In this document: positions 30,582 through 40,667 of the stretch, piece by piece | Layout of the letters: every line of letters begins with the position of its first letter | Numbering within the stretch: position 1 is the first letter of the stretch | From: Thraustochytrium sp. TN22 | Lineage: Eukaryota > Sar > Bigyra > Thraustochytrida > Thraustochytriidae | Direction of reading: 5' to 3' | Length of the DNA stretch: 64,000 bases | Assembly (NCBI GenBank): GCA_013306675.1 | Contig: JABLUY010000170.1 | Location: 1 to 64,000 of the forward strand | Position numbers and translations under genes: made by a program | Notes under the pieces: generated by a model | The model's input: only the letters and a program-made list of their open reading frames with translations | Database searches by the model: none | What the model was told of the DNA's origin: nothing

Positions 30582-31795
30582 GCTGCGCAGCTGTTTGCAG
30601 ATTTGCCTTCTCAGTTCTGCTCAGGCTGTGCCTCACAGCCTCATCAAGATCCTCGACACGAACATCCGCGTTCCTTTCGGCAATCAGTGCAAGTCGGGTT
30701 TCTGTGGACTTTCGGCCCGGATCCAGCTACCCGGAACCCGATTTGGGCGTGAAGCGAGAATGAAGCTTGACGAGAACGAACAAGCCTTCGTCCTCTCCGC
30801 CCGCCTCTGTTTTTCTCTTCGAGAGGCGATGATCCGGTTCGCTTATTTGGCTCGAGTTTGACGATACTGGCACGCACGTTTTGCTCCCCATGTGAATGCC
30901 AAGACGACATCAGAGCCTTGCAGGCAGAACGAGAGCATTTGAACGTCTTGCGGGCAGGACGAGAGCATTTGAACGCCTTGCGGGCAGGACGAGAGCATAG
31001 CGCATGGCAGAGCGGGCCTGGTAAAGCTGAAACTGAGACGAATTGCCATTGATGGACTCAAGAGCATGCCTTGTTGCTGCTAAACGTGCGCATGTACCTG
31101 GAGGCCGCTGAAAGAAGTGGAGTGAAGAGCCAAGTAGCCTGTTTTTAGTCCTTTCGCCTCAGATGCGGTCGAAACGAGGCACTTTTTACATGGATGCCCG
31201 GCGTGGCAGAGTGCGTCGTTCTTTTCGATGCGCATATGACGTCTCATGGGCGGGTCAGCTCAGTGCAACGGACGATCTCACTGTGAAGCGACGACATGAT
31301 CTGGACCTTGTCCGGTTTTGGTCCTGCAATGACTACCACTCACCTGAACGGAGCTTTTGCTTGCTCAGGCTCAATCTCACTCGAGCTTCAGGTCCCTGGA
31401 AGACGAGCCATGGTCAGGTCCCTGGAAGACGAGCCATGGCTGACATGATTGCGGGACTCGGACATCGTCGTTGACGGCTGAGACATGATTGCGAGACTCG
31501 GCGGACATCGTCGTTGACGGCTGAGACATGATTGCGAGACTCGGCGGACGCATCGTCGTTGACGGCTCGCCGGACTTGAAGCTGGATCACCGCAGCCTCG
31601 GCGTGGCTTGTCTGAGGTCGGCGCGCGTCAAAACCGCCAAGCCGTCGCAGCGCGGCGCAGGGCCGGCGGCAGGCGCGCGCGGACGGCGGGCGGTGCAGCG
31701 GGCGGTGCGGCGGGCGCGGAGCCTGCCAGAGCCAGAGGCAGAGCTAGGTAGAGCCGCGCGGTGGTGTGCAGAGGCGAGCAGGCTCGCCGGGCACG
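30582..31795. other. Repeat-bearing spacer of lower GC
   Basis: About 1.2 kb between the orphan gene and the Ca2+ exchanger, with no supported gene. Repeats: a 30-bp unit (cttgcgggcaggacgagagc...) three times at about 30917-30998; a 25-bp unit (aggtccctggaagacgagcc) twice at 31389-31440; and a roughly 43-bp unit (catgattgcgagactcgg...cgtcgttgacgg) three times at 31443-31567. Promoters of both flanking genes should lie here. Confidence 0.6.
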
Positions 31796-33670
31796 ATGGG
31801 AGAAACGCTGAGCAAGCTGTTCGTGCCGCTGCACAGCCTGCCGGGGCTGTACGAGCTGCCGGAGGAGTGCGTGCGGCCGGATGACTTTGGCATCCCGCTG
31901 GAGCCGAGCTTTGGCGGCATCGTGCAGCTGTTCTTCTTGGCGGCCGTGTACGGGTTCGTGCTGTTCCAAGCGAGCAACATGATCTCGGACGGGAGCGAGC
32001 TGCTGCTGCTGCTGCCGGAGGTTGCGCCCATTGTGGGCAGCGTGGTGATTCCCGTGCTGGGCGCGCTGCCGGATTCGGCGGTGATTTTGTTTTCGGGGCT
32101 GGGGGACATCCGCGAGGCGCGCGAGCAGCTGTCCGTGGGCGTGGGCGCCCTGGCCGGCTCGACCGTGATGCTGCTGACGGTGCCCTGGACGCTGTCGATC
32201 GTGGCGGGGCGCGTGAGCATAAGCAAGAAGTCGGGCCACTGCCGGTACGCCAAGCCCGCGAACGCGCCGGCCGGGTGGAAGAAGCTGCGCGACAACCAAA
32301 AGGACCAGCTGCGGCTCACGGGCGTGGAGCCGGACCCGGACGCGATGCGCAGCGGCGCGCGCAACATCGCCATCACGGCTTTCTCGTACGTGATCATCCA
32401 GGGCGCCGCCTTCGCATACAAGCGCGGGTCGGGGCCGGACCCGGCGCTGGCTGCGCACGAGAAGGTCTTCGCGGCGATCGGGCTCGTGCTGTGCGCGCTG
32501 CTCTTCGTGCGGTACCTCATCAAGCAGGTGCGCGGGTCGTCGAGCGACAAGGTGCTGCAGGACATTGTGGACGACAAGCGCGCGCGCGCGCTCAAGTCAG
32601 GCATGCTGAGTCTGCAGGGCGCCTTCTTCAACACGCTGTCGTCGGAGCTGGGTGCCGGGCAGGACTCGCGCCTGCTGGAGTCGGAGCACCGCAAGAATCG
32701 CTTCGAGAGCGTGGTGCGCCGGTTCTTTCGCCAGTACGACGTGAACGGCGACGACTCCATCGACGCGAACGAGCTGCAGCTGCTGCTGGCCGACCTGCAC
32801 ATCCAGCACACGCCGGAGAACCTGCGCAGCTTCATGCAGGAGATGGACACGGACGGCGACGGCCAGATTCACTTTACGGAGTTCCTGGAAAGCATGATCA
32901 AGCTCGTCAAGCCGCGGTCCGCCGGCGACGACGCGGCGCGCGGGCGCGCCTCGTACGGCACGAACGGGTCCACCTCGCGCGCCGACGGCCAGCTGAGCGA
33001 GCTCATGCAGCACCACGAGAACACCTCGCCGACCGCAATGCAGCGTACGATCGAGGCGCAGCGCGATGCCATCGAGCGCGGCGACGCGGACGACGTGGAC
33101 ACGGACAACGGCGCGGTCAAGGAGGACGAGGAAGAAGAGGAGGAGGACGTGCCCGAGGACCTGGCGGACCTGCCGCCCGAGAAGCAGCGGCGCGCCATCA
33201 TCATGCGGTCTCTGCGGCTCATGGCCACCGGCACGGCGCTCGTGCTGCTCTTCAGCGACCCCATGGTGGACGTCATGGGCGAGATGGGCAAGGTCGCCGG
33301 CATCCCGTCGTTCTACGTCTCCTTTATCCTCGCGCCGCTCGCGTCCAACGCCTCCGAGTTCATCGCCTCGTACAACTATGCGCTCAAGAAGACCTCCAAG
33401 ACTGTCACCATCTCGCTGACTTCGCTCACGGGCGCGGCCATCATGAACAACACGCTCTGCCTCGGCGTCTTCCTCGCGCTCGTCTACTTTCGCGGCCTGG
33501 CCTGGGAGTTCTCCGCCGAGACCATTTCCATCCTCTTCGTCGAGGCCGCCATGGTTTTTGTGGCGTACCAGCAGGTACAGACGCTGCGGACCGCCATTTT
33601 CGTCTTTTCCCTCTTCCCGCTCTCGCTCATCATCGTCTACGTCCTCGAAAACGTCTTTGGCCTCGACTGA
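31796..33670 (+). CDS. NCL-type Na+/Ca2+ exchanger-like protein with EF hands
   Basis: A 624-residue membrane protein. The ATG at 31796 gives MGETLSKLFVPLHS. The first hydrophobic half holds the alpha-1 exchanger repeat (SDGSELLLLLPEVAPIVGSV then GALPDSAVILFSGLG). A cytosolic loop carries two canonical EF hands (DVNGDDSIDANE about 315-326; DTDGDGQIHFTE about 352-363) and an acidic stretch. The second half holds the alpha-2 repeat (LAPLASNASEFIASYNYALK and LTGAAIMNNTLCLG). Two exchanger halves separated by an EF-hand pair is the layout of plant and algal NCL proteins, which move Ca2+ across endomembranes or the plasma membrane in exchange for Na+ or H+. The loop would sense cytosolic Ca2+. All metal-coordinating residues of both EF hands are present, so the sensor should be functional. 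Confidence 0.9.
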   Translation: MGETLSKLFVPLHSLPGLYELPEECVRPDDFGIPLEPSFGGIVQLFFLAAVYGFVLFQASNMISDGSELLLLLPEVAPIVGSVVIPVLGALPDSAVILFSGLGDIREAREQLSVGVGALAGSTVMLLTVPWTLSIVAGRVSISKKSGHCRYAKPANAPAGWKKLRDNQKDQLRLTGVEPDPDAMRSGARNIAITAFSYVIIQGAAFAYKRGSGPDPALAAHEKVFAAIGLVLCALLFVRYLIKQVRGSSSDKVLQDIVDDKRARALKSGMLSLQGAFFNTLSSELGAGQDSRLLESEHRKNRFESVVRRFFRQYDVNGDDSIDANELQLLLADLHIQHTPENLRSFMQEMDTDGDGQIHFTEFLESMIKLVKPRSAGDDAARGRASYGTNGSTSRADGQLSELMQHHENTSPTAMQRTIEAQRDAIERGDADDVDTDNGAVKEDEEEEEEDVPEDLADLPPEKQRRAIIMRSLRLMATGTALVLLFSDPMVDVMGEMGKVAGIPSFYVSFILAPLASNASEFIASYNYALKKTSKTVTISLTSLTGAAIMNNTLCLGVFLALVYFRGLAWEFSAETISILFVEAAMVFVAYQQVQTLRTAIFVFSLFPLSLIIVYVLENVFGLD

Positions 33671-34390
33671 CGGTGCCAAAAAAGTGCAGTGGCCGGCCTC
33701 TTTCGATTTCGAGTCGGACGACGTCAACGTAAATAATCAAACCGCCGGACAGTGCCAGTGTCAGTGCCATTGCCAATGCCAGTGCGAGCCAGAGCCGAAG
33801 AAAGGGCAGCGAAGCTTGTTTGAGAGCCTTGTCGTCACGTCACGGTCTGCCAGTCACGTCAGTCAGAGCCGGCAGGTCCAGGATCCACACGCTGCACGCG
33901 CTCTTCTCTGCCCTTGCCAACCCTCAGCCGGCGTCGGCCGTGAAAAAAGCGAAAGGCTCGCCGATCTCAAGGCTCGATCAAGGCTCCTCAAGCTGCTTCT
34001 CAGCTGCAGCGCCTCCCTCGGCGCCGCCACGCTTCGCCAACTGTTCTTGGCTAGCTAGCTAGCTTCAAGTTGGCTTGGCTTGGCTTGGCTTGGCTTGGCC
34101 GCAGACAGACTCGCAGCGTCGTCTCGCCGGCGGGCCCGCGGCGCGACGGCGAGTAGGACGAAGCGGGGCGGACTCGCGCGCGGCGGGTCGACTCAGGCAC
34201 GATCCTCACTCGCTCAGAAGCAGGAGCGTCGACCCGAGGCGGCGCCCGAAGGCACGGCCTCGCGTCAGAAACGAGGCGAGGCGAGGCGAGGCGAGGCAGG
34301 CGGCGAGGCGAGCGCCGCGGCAGTCCTCGATTCCTGGCACCGTCGGAGGCGAGCATAGGAAGGAGGGGAGTCGCTCGCGAGGGCGGCGAG
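33671..34390. other. Spacer with short repeats
   Basis: About 720 bp between two genes on the same strand. It contains cagtgc/caatgc hexamers at about 33750-33790, a ttggc pentamer array at 34071-34101, and an aggcg array at 34274-34313. No gene is seen; the 3' UTR of the exchanger and the promoter of the hydrolase are expected. Confidence 0.5.
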
Positions 34391-35518
34391 ATGGTGTCGA
34401 AGCAGACGCTGGCGATCGTGGCGCTGGCGCTGCTGGGGCTGGCGAAATACAAGGCGGCGACGCTGCAGAAGCTGATCCTGCTGGGCATCCTCAAGTGGCG
34501 CGCGCTGCTCATCAAGGTTGGGGTGTCCAAGCCGGACTACAAGAAGCTCTTCGGCGATGCGTACAAGCCAGAGGCGAAGCCGTCGGCGGAACTGACGGCG
34601 CTGAGCGGGTTCTTCCTGGAGAATGGCGAGCAGACGACGGAGGAGATGATGAGCACCTCGGAGAAGGTGGAGGCCGGTTCGTCGGCGTTTTACAACTCGT
34701 GCCTGCTGGGTCCGTTCATGACGTCCAAGCACCAGACCAAGCGTGTCACGCTCGGAGGCGTGCCGTGCGCGTGGGTGTGGCACCCGGACGCCGTGAGCTC
34801 CGCCTCGGACAAGACGCCCGTCATCCTGTATCTGCACGGCGGCGGCTACTTCTCCGGCACCCTTGAGGCCTACGCGTACCCGCTCGGCCAGATGAGCCAA
34901 CTCACCGGCTTCCGCGTCCTCTTTGTCGACTACACGCTCTGCCCCAAGGTGCCCATCGCACACGGCCGTGACCAGATGGTGGACGCCTACGCGGCGCTGC
35001 TCAATGAGGGCGTTTCGGCCTCGCAGGTCGCCGTGGCCGGCGATAGCGCCGGCGGCGGCTTCGTCGAGGGCACGCTGCAGGGCATCCGCGACCGCAAGCT
35101 CGAGATGCCCGCCTGCGGCGTCGTCATGAGTCCTTGGGCCGACCTCTCGTGCAGCTACAAGTCCATGCGCAACAAGAACCAGGACGCCCTCTTCCCGCAG
35201 CCCGCCTTCTTCTTCACCCTGGCCAGCAAGGCCGCCGAGCTCGCCCAGAAGCAGGTGGCGCACCCAGAAGTCAGCTTCATCAACGGCGGCTTCCAGAGCT
35301 TCCCGCCCATCTTCCTCTGCGTCGGCGAGACCGAACGCCTGCTCGACGACGCCCTCATCTTCGAGGAGCGCGCCAAGAACGACGGGGTCAAGGTCACCAC
35401 CGAAATCTCCCCGTACGGCATGCACATTTACCCGCTCTTTACCGGCTTTGGCGTCCCCGAGTACGAGGCCACCATGCGCCGCATGTGCGACTTTATGAAG
35501 ACCAACGTCAAGGCCTGA
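34391..35518 (+). CDS. Alpha/beta hydrolase-fold esterase/lipase (HSL family)
   Basis: A 375-residue serine hydrolase of the hormone-sensitive-lipase-like (alpha/beta hydrolase-3) family. The ATG at 34391 begins MVSKQTLAIVALALLGLAKY, a hydrophobic N-terminal anchor, so it is probably ER- or lipid-droplet-associated with a cytosolic or luminal catalytic domain. The oxyanion motif LYLHGGGYFSG is at about 144, the nucleophile elbow VAGDSAGGG at about 215 (catalytic Ser), the acid in VGETERLLDDA at about 315, and the catalytic His in YGMHIYP at about 340. These are the full triad in standard spacing. Expected activity is hydrolysis of carboxyl esters, perhaps acylglycerols or xenobiotic esters; the substrate cannot be read from sequence. 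Its codon use matches its neighbours. Confidence 0.9.
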   Translation: MVSKQTLAIVALALLGLAKYKAATLQKLILLGILKWRALLIKVGVSKPDYKKLFGDAYKPEAKPSAELTALSGFFLENGEQTTEEMMSTSEKVEAGSSAFYNSCLLGPFMTSKHQTKRVTLGGVPCAWVWHPDAVSSASDKTPVILYLHGGGYFSGTLEAYAYPLGQMSQLTGFRVLFVDYTLCPKVPIAHGRDQMVDAYAALLNEGVSASQVAVAGDSAGGGFVEGTLQGIRDRKLEMPACGVVMSPWADLSCSYKSMRNKNQDALFPQPAFFFTLASKAAELAQKQVAHPEVSFINGGFQSFPPIFLCVGETERLLDDALIFEERAKNDGVKVTTEISPYGMHIYPLFTGFGVPEYEATMRRMCDFMKTNVKA

Positions 35519-35679
35519 TTCCGACACACGAGACATGAGATCTCACTCTTCGCCCGTACCAAAGACAAGCATCTTGTGCATTTTTCATTCTTGCGTCCGC
35601 CGTAGCGTACCCACCACCGCCTCCGAAACGTCAATCTTTTGCTGCTCCTCGCTAGCTAGCCAGCAAGACACGAAAGACA

Positions 35680-36486
35680 TTATTCTGCCTTGGGCCGCGA
35701 GTTCGCGTCCGCAGCCACCTCTACCACAACATCGTCCAGGTAGCCGCCCGCAAGCTTGGGCTGCAACTGCAACGCCGAACCACCCGGGTCTGCCTGAAAG
35801 AGATGCAGGGCCACCGCAAGACAGAACGCCTCGTGCAGAGCCACGGCGCACAGCAGGTGCCACCAGGCGTGCAGCTGCGGGTTGATGAGCAGCTGCCGCG
35901 TGATCTGCGAGCACAGCACGAGATCCGTGACCCAGCACACGCCTGCCACAAGCGTGCAAACGGCCGCGAGGTTAAAAGCGCGCCGAAGACCGGCCACTGC
36001 CACCTCCGCGGTCCTGACGCGCCGCTTCATCTTGACGATGAGCGCGATCGCCACGCTCACCAGGTGCACCTCTGCGATGGCAAAGCCCGAGACCGTAAAG
36101 ATGACCAGCGCGATGAGCGCGCTGTGCACGAGCGCGAGGTGCTGCCGCGGCGAGTCGCTGTGGAGCGCGCTCACGAGCGCCAGCGTCTCAAAGGTCTCGT
36201 CCAGCTTCTGCTGCGTCCACAGCAGCGTGGCGTGGAAGCCGGCGCTCCACACGCCCAGCTGCAGCACGCAGTGCGCGAGCGCATAGAAGCGCATCGGCAG
36301 CCGCAGCCTGCTCGCCGTCCGCAAGCCCTGCACGCCGGCCAGCACGAAGCCCACATTCGACCACGTGTTGTGGAACTCTGCCACGTACGGGCTCCACTCG
36401 TAGTCCTTTTCGCACCAGTTGATGCTCCCGGTCGACGGGCCCCAGAACCGCCTTGGATCCTCCGAGCCCATGCCCTCGGGCTCCAT
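35680..36486 (-). CDS. Alkaline ceramidase
   Basis: A 268-residue multi-span enzyme that hydrolyses ceramide to sphingosine and fatty acid in ER/Golgi membranes. Family signatures: FWGPSTGSINWCEKDYEWSP at the N-terminus; AEFHNTWSNVGFVLAG with the conserved Glu and Asn; GFHATLLWTQQKLDE; and LHAWWHLLCA near the C-terminus. In this family the histidines of these last two motifs help bind zinc. About seven hydrophobic segments are present, and the length matches ACER1-3/Ypc1 (260-280 residues). The start is the ATG at 36486; another in-frame ATG follows five codons later. It is divergently arranged with the Sec3 gene across a short GC-rich spacer. Confidence 0.92.
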   Translation of the reverse strand: MEPEGMGSEDPRRFWGPSTGSINWCEKDYEWSPYVAEFHNTWSNVGFVLAGVQGLRTASRLRLPMRFYALAHCVLQLGVWSAGFHATLLWTQQKLDETFETLALVSALHSDSPRQHLALVHSALIALVIFTVSGFAIAEVHLVSVAIALIVKMKRRVRTAEVAVAGLRRAFNLAAVCTLVAGVCWVTDLVLCSQITRQLLINPQLHAWWHLLCAVALHEAFCLAVALHLFQADPGGSALQLQPKLAGGYLDDVVVEVAADANSRPKAE

Positions 36487-36718
36487 CCGCGAGAGGAGAA
36501 AAACCGCACCAAGTTAGCAGGCACGCGCAGTGGCGACGAGGCCGCCTGCCCTGGTCGCGGCGACGGTGGCGAGCTCGGAGAGCGTGCAGAGCCCGCGGGC
36601 TCGCGCTCGAGCTCGACGTGCAGCTCGAGCTCGCTGAGACCGAGCCGCGACCAACGTCGAAGAAGAACCCCGCGACCGCGGCCGCCAGAACCCGAGCGGC
36701 GGCGGGCGGGCGGCGGCA

Positions 36719-36750
<32 letters not shown>

Positions 36751-36807
36751 AGGCGCTGCTGCTGCGCGCGGCGGCACGCAGAGGTCCCCGTCGCGCGAGT
36801 AGGCGGT
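36487..36807. promoter_or_regulatory. Divergent promoter region with (CGG)n
   Basis: The 320 bp between the ceramidase and Sec3 starts must drive both genes. It contains a (ggc)n run at about 36715-36750. A frame in phase with Sec3 extends upstream through it and across the ceramidase on the opposite strand, but that is an artefact of GC bias. Confidence 0.4.
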
Positions 36808-39800
36808 ATGGATGGCGGCCGCAGCGGCGGCGGCGGCGCCGGGTTCGGCCTGCGGCGCGCGACGCTGGCGGCGCAGCCGGGCGCGGCGCGGCGGCCGGGC
36901 GCGCGGCAGCGGCGGTCGAGCGCCGGCAGCCTGGTGAGCAGCGGGTCGGAGGGCTCGCCGCGGTCCGGGCGGTCGTCCCAGGTGACGGCGGCCTCGGGGC
37001 GTCCGCGAGGGGGCAACCGGCTCGCGCTCTCGTTCACGAGCCGCGCGCAGGAGAATACGACCGACTGGTGGGAGGAGTCCGAGGCCTTGCTGCTGCACAA
37101 GCTGCAGGGCGATGTCTTCCAGGCGCGCAACGAGCAGGTGGTGTTCTTGGCCAAGGCCATGAAGCTGAAAAAGGGCGCCAAGCTCGACAAGGGGGAGCTC
37201 AAGCGCCAGCTCTTGGTCGTCACCAAGTCGCTCTCGGCGAGCAAGCGCACCGACCTCTCCTTGCACGTGCTGACGCTCAAGAACTGGTCGGTGCGCAGCT
37301 CGCACTCGCTGCAGTCGCTGCGGGTGGTGGACGGCGCCCCGGAGCTGCCCTTTTCCTCCAGCTTCCGCGACTCGAGCCTCACGCTCAAGCTGGAGTTCCA
37401 CGGCAAGACCTTCAAGACGCGCCTCTTCTTTGTCATCAAGTCGCTCGGCGACAAGGCTATCACGCAGTACACCCTACTGGAACTCTGCCAGCGCTTCTTC
37501 GGCTTTGCGCCAAGCATGCTCAACGCCAACCTCGCCGAGCTGCAGCTCATGGCCACCGAGGAGCGCTTCCTCAACCGCTGCACGCTCTTCGCACCGGGCG
37601 CCAGCGGCTCCGCGGATCGGCCGACCGGCGGTGCCCAGCGGCCCGAGCGCGAGGGCGCCGGCGGCGACACGCGCGACGAGGTGGACGACGACGACGAGGA
37701 CGACGAGGACGAGGATGAGGGCGACCCCGCCAAAGCCGGCCGCAACCAGTCTCAAAAGAGCGGAGGTAGCCGGCGCAGCCGCAACCAGGGGGGCGCGGCG
37801 GACGACGAGGAGCGGCCCGTGGTGGAGCTGCTGAGCGGCGCGGAGCAGGACGAGCTGCTGCGCATCCTGGAGGCCGAGGGCCTGACGGGCGTGGCGACCG
37901 GCCGGCTCTCGGAGGAGATCCAGCGCCGTGTGCAGGAGCTCGAGGAGGAGACGGGCAGCACCTTGCGGCAGTGGGAGAACCGCGGCGACAGCACGGACTA
38001 CATCAGCGAAGCCGCCGCGGCGCGCGGCGAGACGCCCGAGGTCTTCGACCCGATCGCCGTCCTTGTGGAACAGCTGGAGCAGGTGCACGAGCAGCTGAGC
38101 GGCATGGACGCCTGGATGGCCAACTACAACCTGGAGCTCAAGACCATGCGCAAGGACATCCACAAGATCGAGAACCAGAACAACCGCCTGCAAGTGCAGG
38201 CACGCAACCACGACAGCCTGCGTCTGCATCTGGCCACCCTGCTCTCGCACTACGCGGTGAGCCCGGGCGCCGTGGAAGTCATCGACAACCTGGACGCCAT
38301 CCTGCGCACCGACGCGCTCAACGAGGTGGAGCGCGGGCTCAAGCCCGCCAGCGGCGCGGCGCCCGCGCTGGAGCGCCTCTGCAACACCGCCACGGAGCTG
38401 AGCCTCGCGCTCGCCGGCAAGGCGCACCTGCGCCACCTGCCGCGCCACGAGCGCGACGACCCGGCGGCGCTCAGCGCCAAAGACGCGCCCTTTCCCGAGG
38501 AGCACCACCTGCGCGCCGTGCAGGAGCGCGTGGCGGAGCTGCACGAGCACATCGAGCGATTCTGCGGCTACGTGCTGTTCTTCATCTCGAACCGCATCAA
38601 GAACAACGCGGACTCCTTCCGCCAGACCATCTCCGCCATCTCGAGCTCCGACCTGGCGCAGCTGCCGCACATCGTGCGCCAGGACACCATGCACCGCACG
38701 ATGGCGCCGTACCGCGCGCTCATCGCCGCGCTGCAGGAGCTCGAGGACGACGGCTTCCACAAGGTCGTCCAGGTGTACGTGAGCGATATGGGCGAGGCCT
38801 ACGGCGACGTCCTGCGCAACTTCGCCGGCGTCCTCGGCAAGCTCGCGCTGGAGGCGCCCGAGACCTTTGAGGTGGCGCCGAGCCTCTCGTTGCAGACCAG
38901 CGAGGAGGCGCGCATCGGCGCGCACGAGGAGGAGCGCGAGCTGGCCGCCACGCTCGCCAAGCGCGCCGTGGCCACGGCCTTTACCTCCCAGCGCGGGCTC
39001 TCGCTGGCGCGCGCCTTCGCGCACACGCTGGAGCAGATCGTGCCCATCATCATGGACGAGCAGGACTTCCTCGGCAGCGTCTTTTACAGCATGAACGAGG
39101 ACGGCGCGAACGCGGCCGTCCCGGGCGCCGAGAACTTCACCAGCCGCCTCACGAGCGACGAGGCGGTGCGCGAGCGCAACGCCACGCTCGACAAGATCTT
39201 CGTCGGCAAGGGCGACATCATGACCGGGCTCACCGCCCTCGTGCAGCGCGCCAACACGCGGCGCGACGTGGCGCAGATCGTCCTCATGTACGCCGAGACC
39301 GAGGCGCTCATGCTCGAGTTCGGCAAGCGGTCCAAGTTCCTGCGCGGCCTGCTCATGGACGCGCCCTCCGGCCTGCGCCCGCAGCTCGAGGCGGCGCTGC
39401 GCTCGTGGGTCGAGGAGCAGCGCTCCGCCGTCTCCAACGTGCGCAACACGGAGTTCAAGACGCACCCGGGCGTGCTCTCCGCGCTGCGGCGCCTGCCGCG
39501 CCTCGTCGACATGCTCACGGCGCTCTGGGACGAGGCCGCCGTGCGCCGCCGCACGCTCTGCCCGCGCGAGACCTATGACTCGCGCTCCACGCGGTTCGCC
39601 GAGAACGCGCTCGGCACGGGCCTCGACCTGCTCACCACCACCGTGCTGCAGGTCGCGGAGCGCCTCTGCGCGGCGCAGGACTCCGCCGCGGACCGCCTGC
39701 GCGTGCAGAACTTCCACTTCGCCGTCGAGACCCTGCCGTCGCGCGGCGGCACCGCCCTGCAGGCCGTCGCGCTCGAAGCCAGCAAGGAGTTCGAGGCCGC

Positions 39801-40203
39801 GCTCGACCGCTTCGTCGCCGCGCTGCTCGAGCGCAACCTCCCGGCGCTCCTCGCCTTCGTGCAGGAGGTCGACGCGCTCCTGCAGTCCTGCGAGCTCGCG
39901 CAGCTCGTCTATCACAAGCCGCGCGTGCAGCTAGCCGCCGTCCTCCAGGCCAACGCCGAGGCCGACCTGCGCGCCGGCCTGCGCTCCATCCGACACGAAG
40001 TCGAGGTCCAGCTCTCCAAAAATCCGCCCGTCTGCGCCATGGTGCTCACTTCCGTGAGAACCACCTTCCTCGACACCTACAAGCGATACGTGCACCTCAT
40101 CGCCGACGGCTACGGCGACATCGTCAAGCCCACACTCGAAGACGCCGCCTCCTTTGCGCGATCCGAACTGGGATCTGCCGGTGGCGACGCAGACGTCGTG
40201 TAA
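36808..40203 (+). CDS. EXOC1: Exocyst complex subunit Sec3
   Basis: A 1,131-residue subunit of the octameric exocyst, which tethers secretory vesicles to the plasma membrane. The ATG at 36808 (MDGGRSGGGG) follows a GC run. The N-terminal third carries a PH-like phosphoinositide-binding domain (about 100-270: KRQLLVVTKSLSASKRTDLS, KNWSVRSSHSLQSLRVVDG, KTRLFFVIKSLGDKAITQYT). An acidic disordered linker follows, then the hallmark Sec3 coiled coil at about 420-470 (LEQVHEQLSGMDAWMANYNL, KTMRKDIHKIENQNNRLQ), then a long helical CATCHR-like body to the end. Length and order match Sec3/EXOC1. The part from about codon 854 onward is copied almost perfectly at 49662-50500 (see there). Confidence 0.9.
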   Translation: MDGGRSGGGGAGFGLRRATLAAQPGAARRPGARQRRSSAGSLVSSGSEGSPRSGRSSQVTAASGRPRGGNRLALSFTSRAQENTTDWWEESEALLLHKLQGDVFQARNEQVVFLAKAMKLKKGAKLDKGELKRQLLVVTKSLSASKRTDLSLHVLTLKNWSVRSSHSLQSLRVVDGAPELPFSSSFRDSSLTLKLEFHGKTFKTRLFFVIKSLGDKAITQYTLLELCQRFFGFAPSMLNANLAELQLMATEERFLNRCTLFAPGASGSADRPTGGAQRPEREGAGGDTRDEVDDDDEDDEDEDEGDPAKAGRNQSQKSGGSRRSRNQGGAADDEERPVVELLSGAEQDELLRILEAEGLTGVATGRLSEEIQRRVQELEEETGSTLRQWENRGDSTDYISEAAAARGETPEVFDPIAVLVEQLEQVHEQLSGMDAWMANYNLELKTMRKDIHKIENQNNRLQVQARNHDSLRLHLATLLSHYAVSPGAVEVIDNLDAILRTDALNEVERGLKPASGAAPALERLCNTATELSLALAGKAHLRHLPRHERDDPAALSAKDAPFPEEHHLRAVQERVAELHEHIERFCGYVLFFISNRIKNNADSFRQTISAISSSDLAQLPHIVRQDTMHRTMAPYRALIAALQELEDDGFHKVVQVYVSDMGEAYGDVLRNFAGVLGKLALEAPETFEVAPSLSLQTSEEARIGAHEEERELAATLAKRAVATAFTSQRGLSLARAFAHTLEQIVPIIMDEQDFLGSVFYSMNEDGANAAVPGAENFTSRLTSDEAVRERNATLDKIFVGKGDIMTGLTALVQRANTRRDVAQIVLMYAETEALMLEFGKRSKFLRGLLMDAPSGLRPQLEAALRSWVEEQRSAVSNVRNTEFKTHPGVLSALRRLPRLVDMLTALWDEAAVRRRTLCPRETYDSRSTRFAENALGTGLDLLTTTVLQVAERLCAAQDSAADRLRVQNFHFAVETLPSRGGTALQAVALEASKEFEAALDRFVAALLERNLPALLAFVQEVDALLQSCELAQLVYHKPRVQLAAVLQANAEADLRAGLRSIRHEVEVQLSKNPPVCAMVLTSVRTTFLDTYKRYVHLIADGYGDIVKPTLEDAASFARSELGSAGGDADVV

Positions 40204-40667
40204 AGTACAAAAGGACTAAGACTTGGCAGCAGCAACCCAACACCACGCGCTTCGATCCTCCGGCCTGCATCATTCTTGCGCGAGCGACGAGAGAGCGGCG
40301 AGACCAAGTAAGTTAATCGGCGCTTGTTTGGCGAAGAGAGAGCAGCCATGCCTTGCCAACGTCAACGGCTCGGTCAGCCTTTCTGGAAGACAACTGCAAA
40401 TGGCGCGAACTACTGGCACCGGCACTGCGGTGGCCGTCGGCCGAGAAAACGGTCTCACAGATGCCAGTGGTTTTTTGGTTCAAGTCCTTGGTCACACATG
40501 ATCAGAGTCAGGAGTCGTTGCGCACCGGACGAGGCGAGGCGACTCGGAGCCAAGCCGGGCCGGGCGGCAGGCAGGCAGAACAGAATCTCAACGCGAGCAA
40601 CTACACTGCAAATCTGCAAGCCAAGGCTTCTCAGCTCGACAACATCGCAAGGGTCGCGCGCGCTGCA
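40204..40667. other. Spacer between Sec3 and the first GTPase-repeat gene
   Basis: It contains the Sec3 3' flank. Most of it has a diverged counterpart after the Sec3 fragment at about 50500-50750 (shared aggactaagacttggcagca, and later ctttctggaagacaactgca), showing that the duplicated block runs through it. The last 60 bp before the ATG (ctgcaagccaaggcttctca) match the upstream region of the second copy. No gene is seen. Confidence 0.6.

Noticed and set aside
35803-36807. In-frame 335-codon extension upstream of Sec3
   Set aside because: It crosses the alkaline ceramidase gene on the other strand and has no domain; the Sec3 start at 36808 is sufficient.
37474-39915. 813-codon minus-strand frame over Sec3
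   Set aside because: Antisense shadow; the plus strand has the Sec3 signature.
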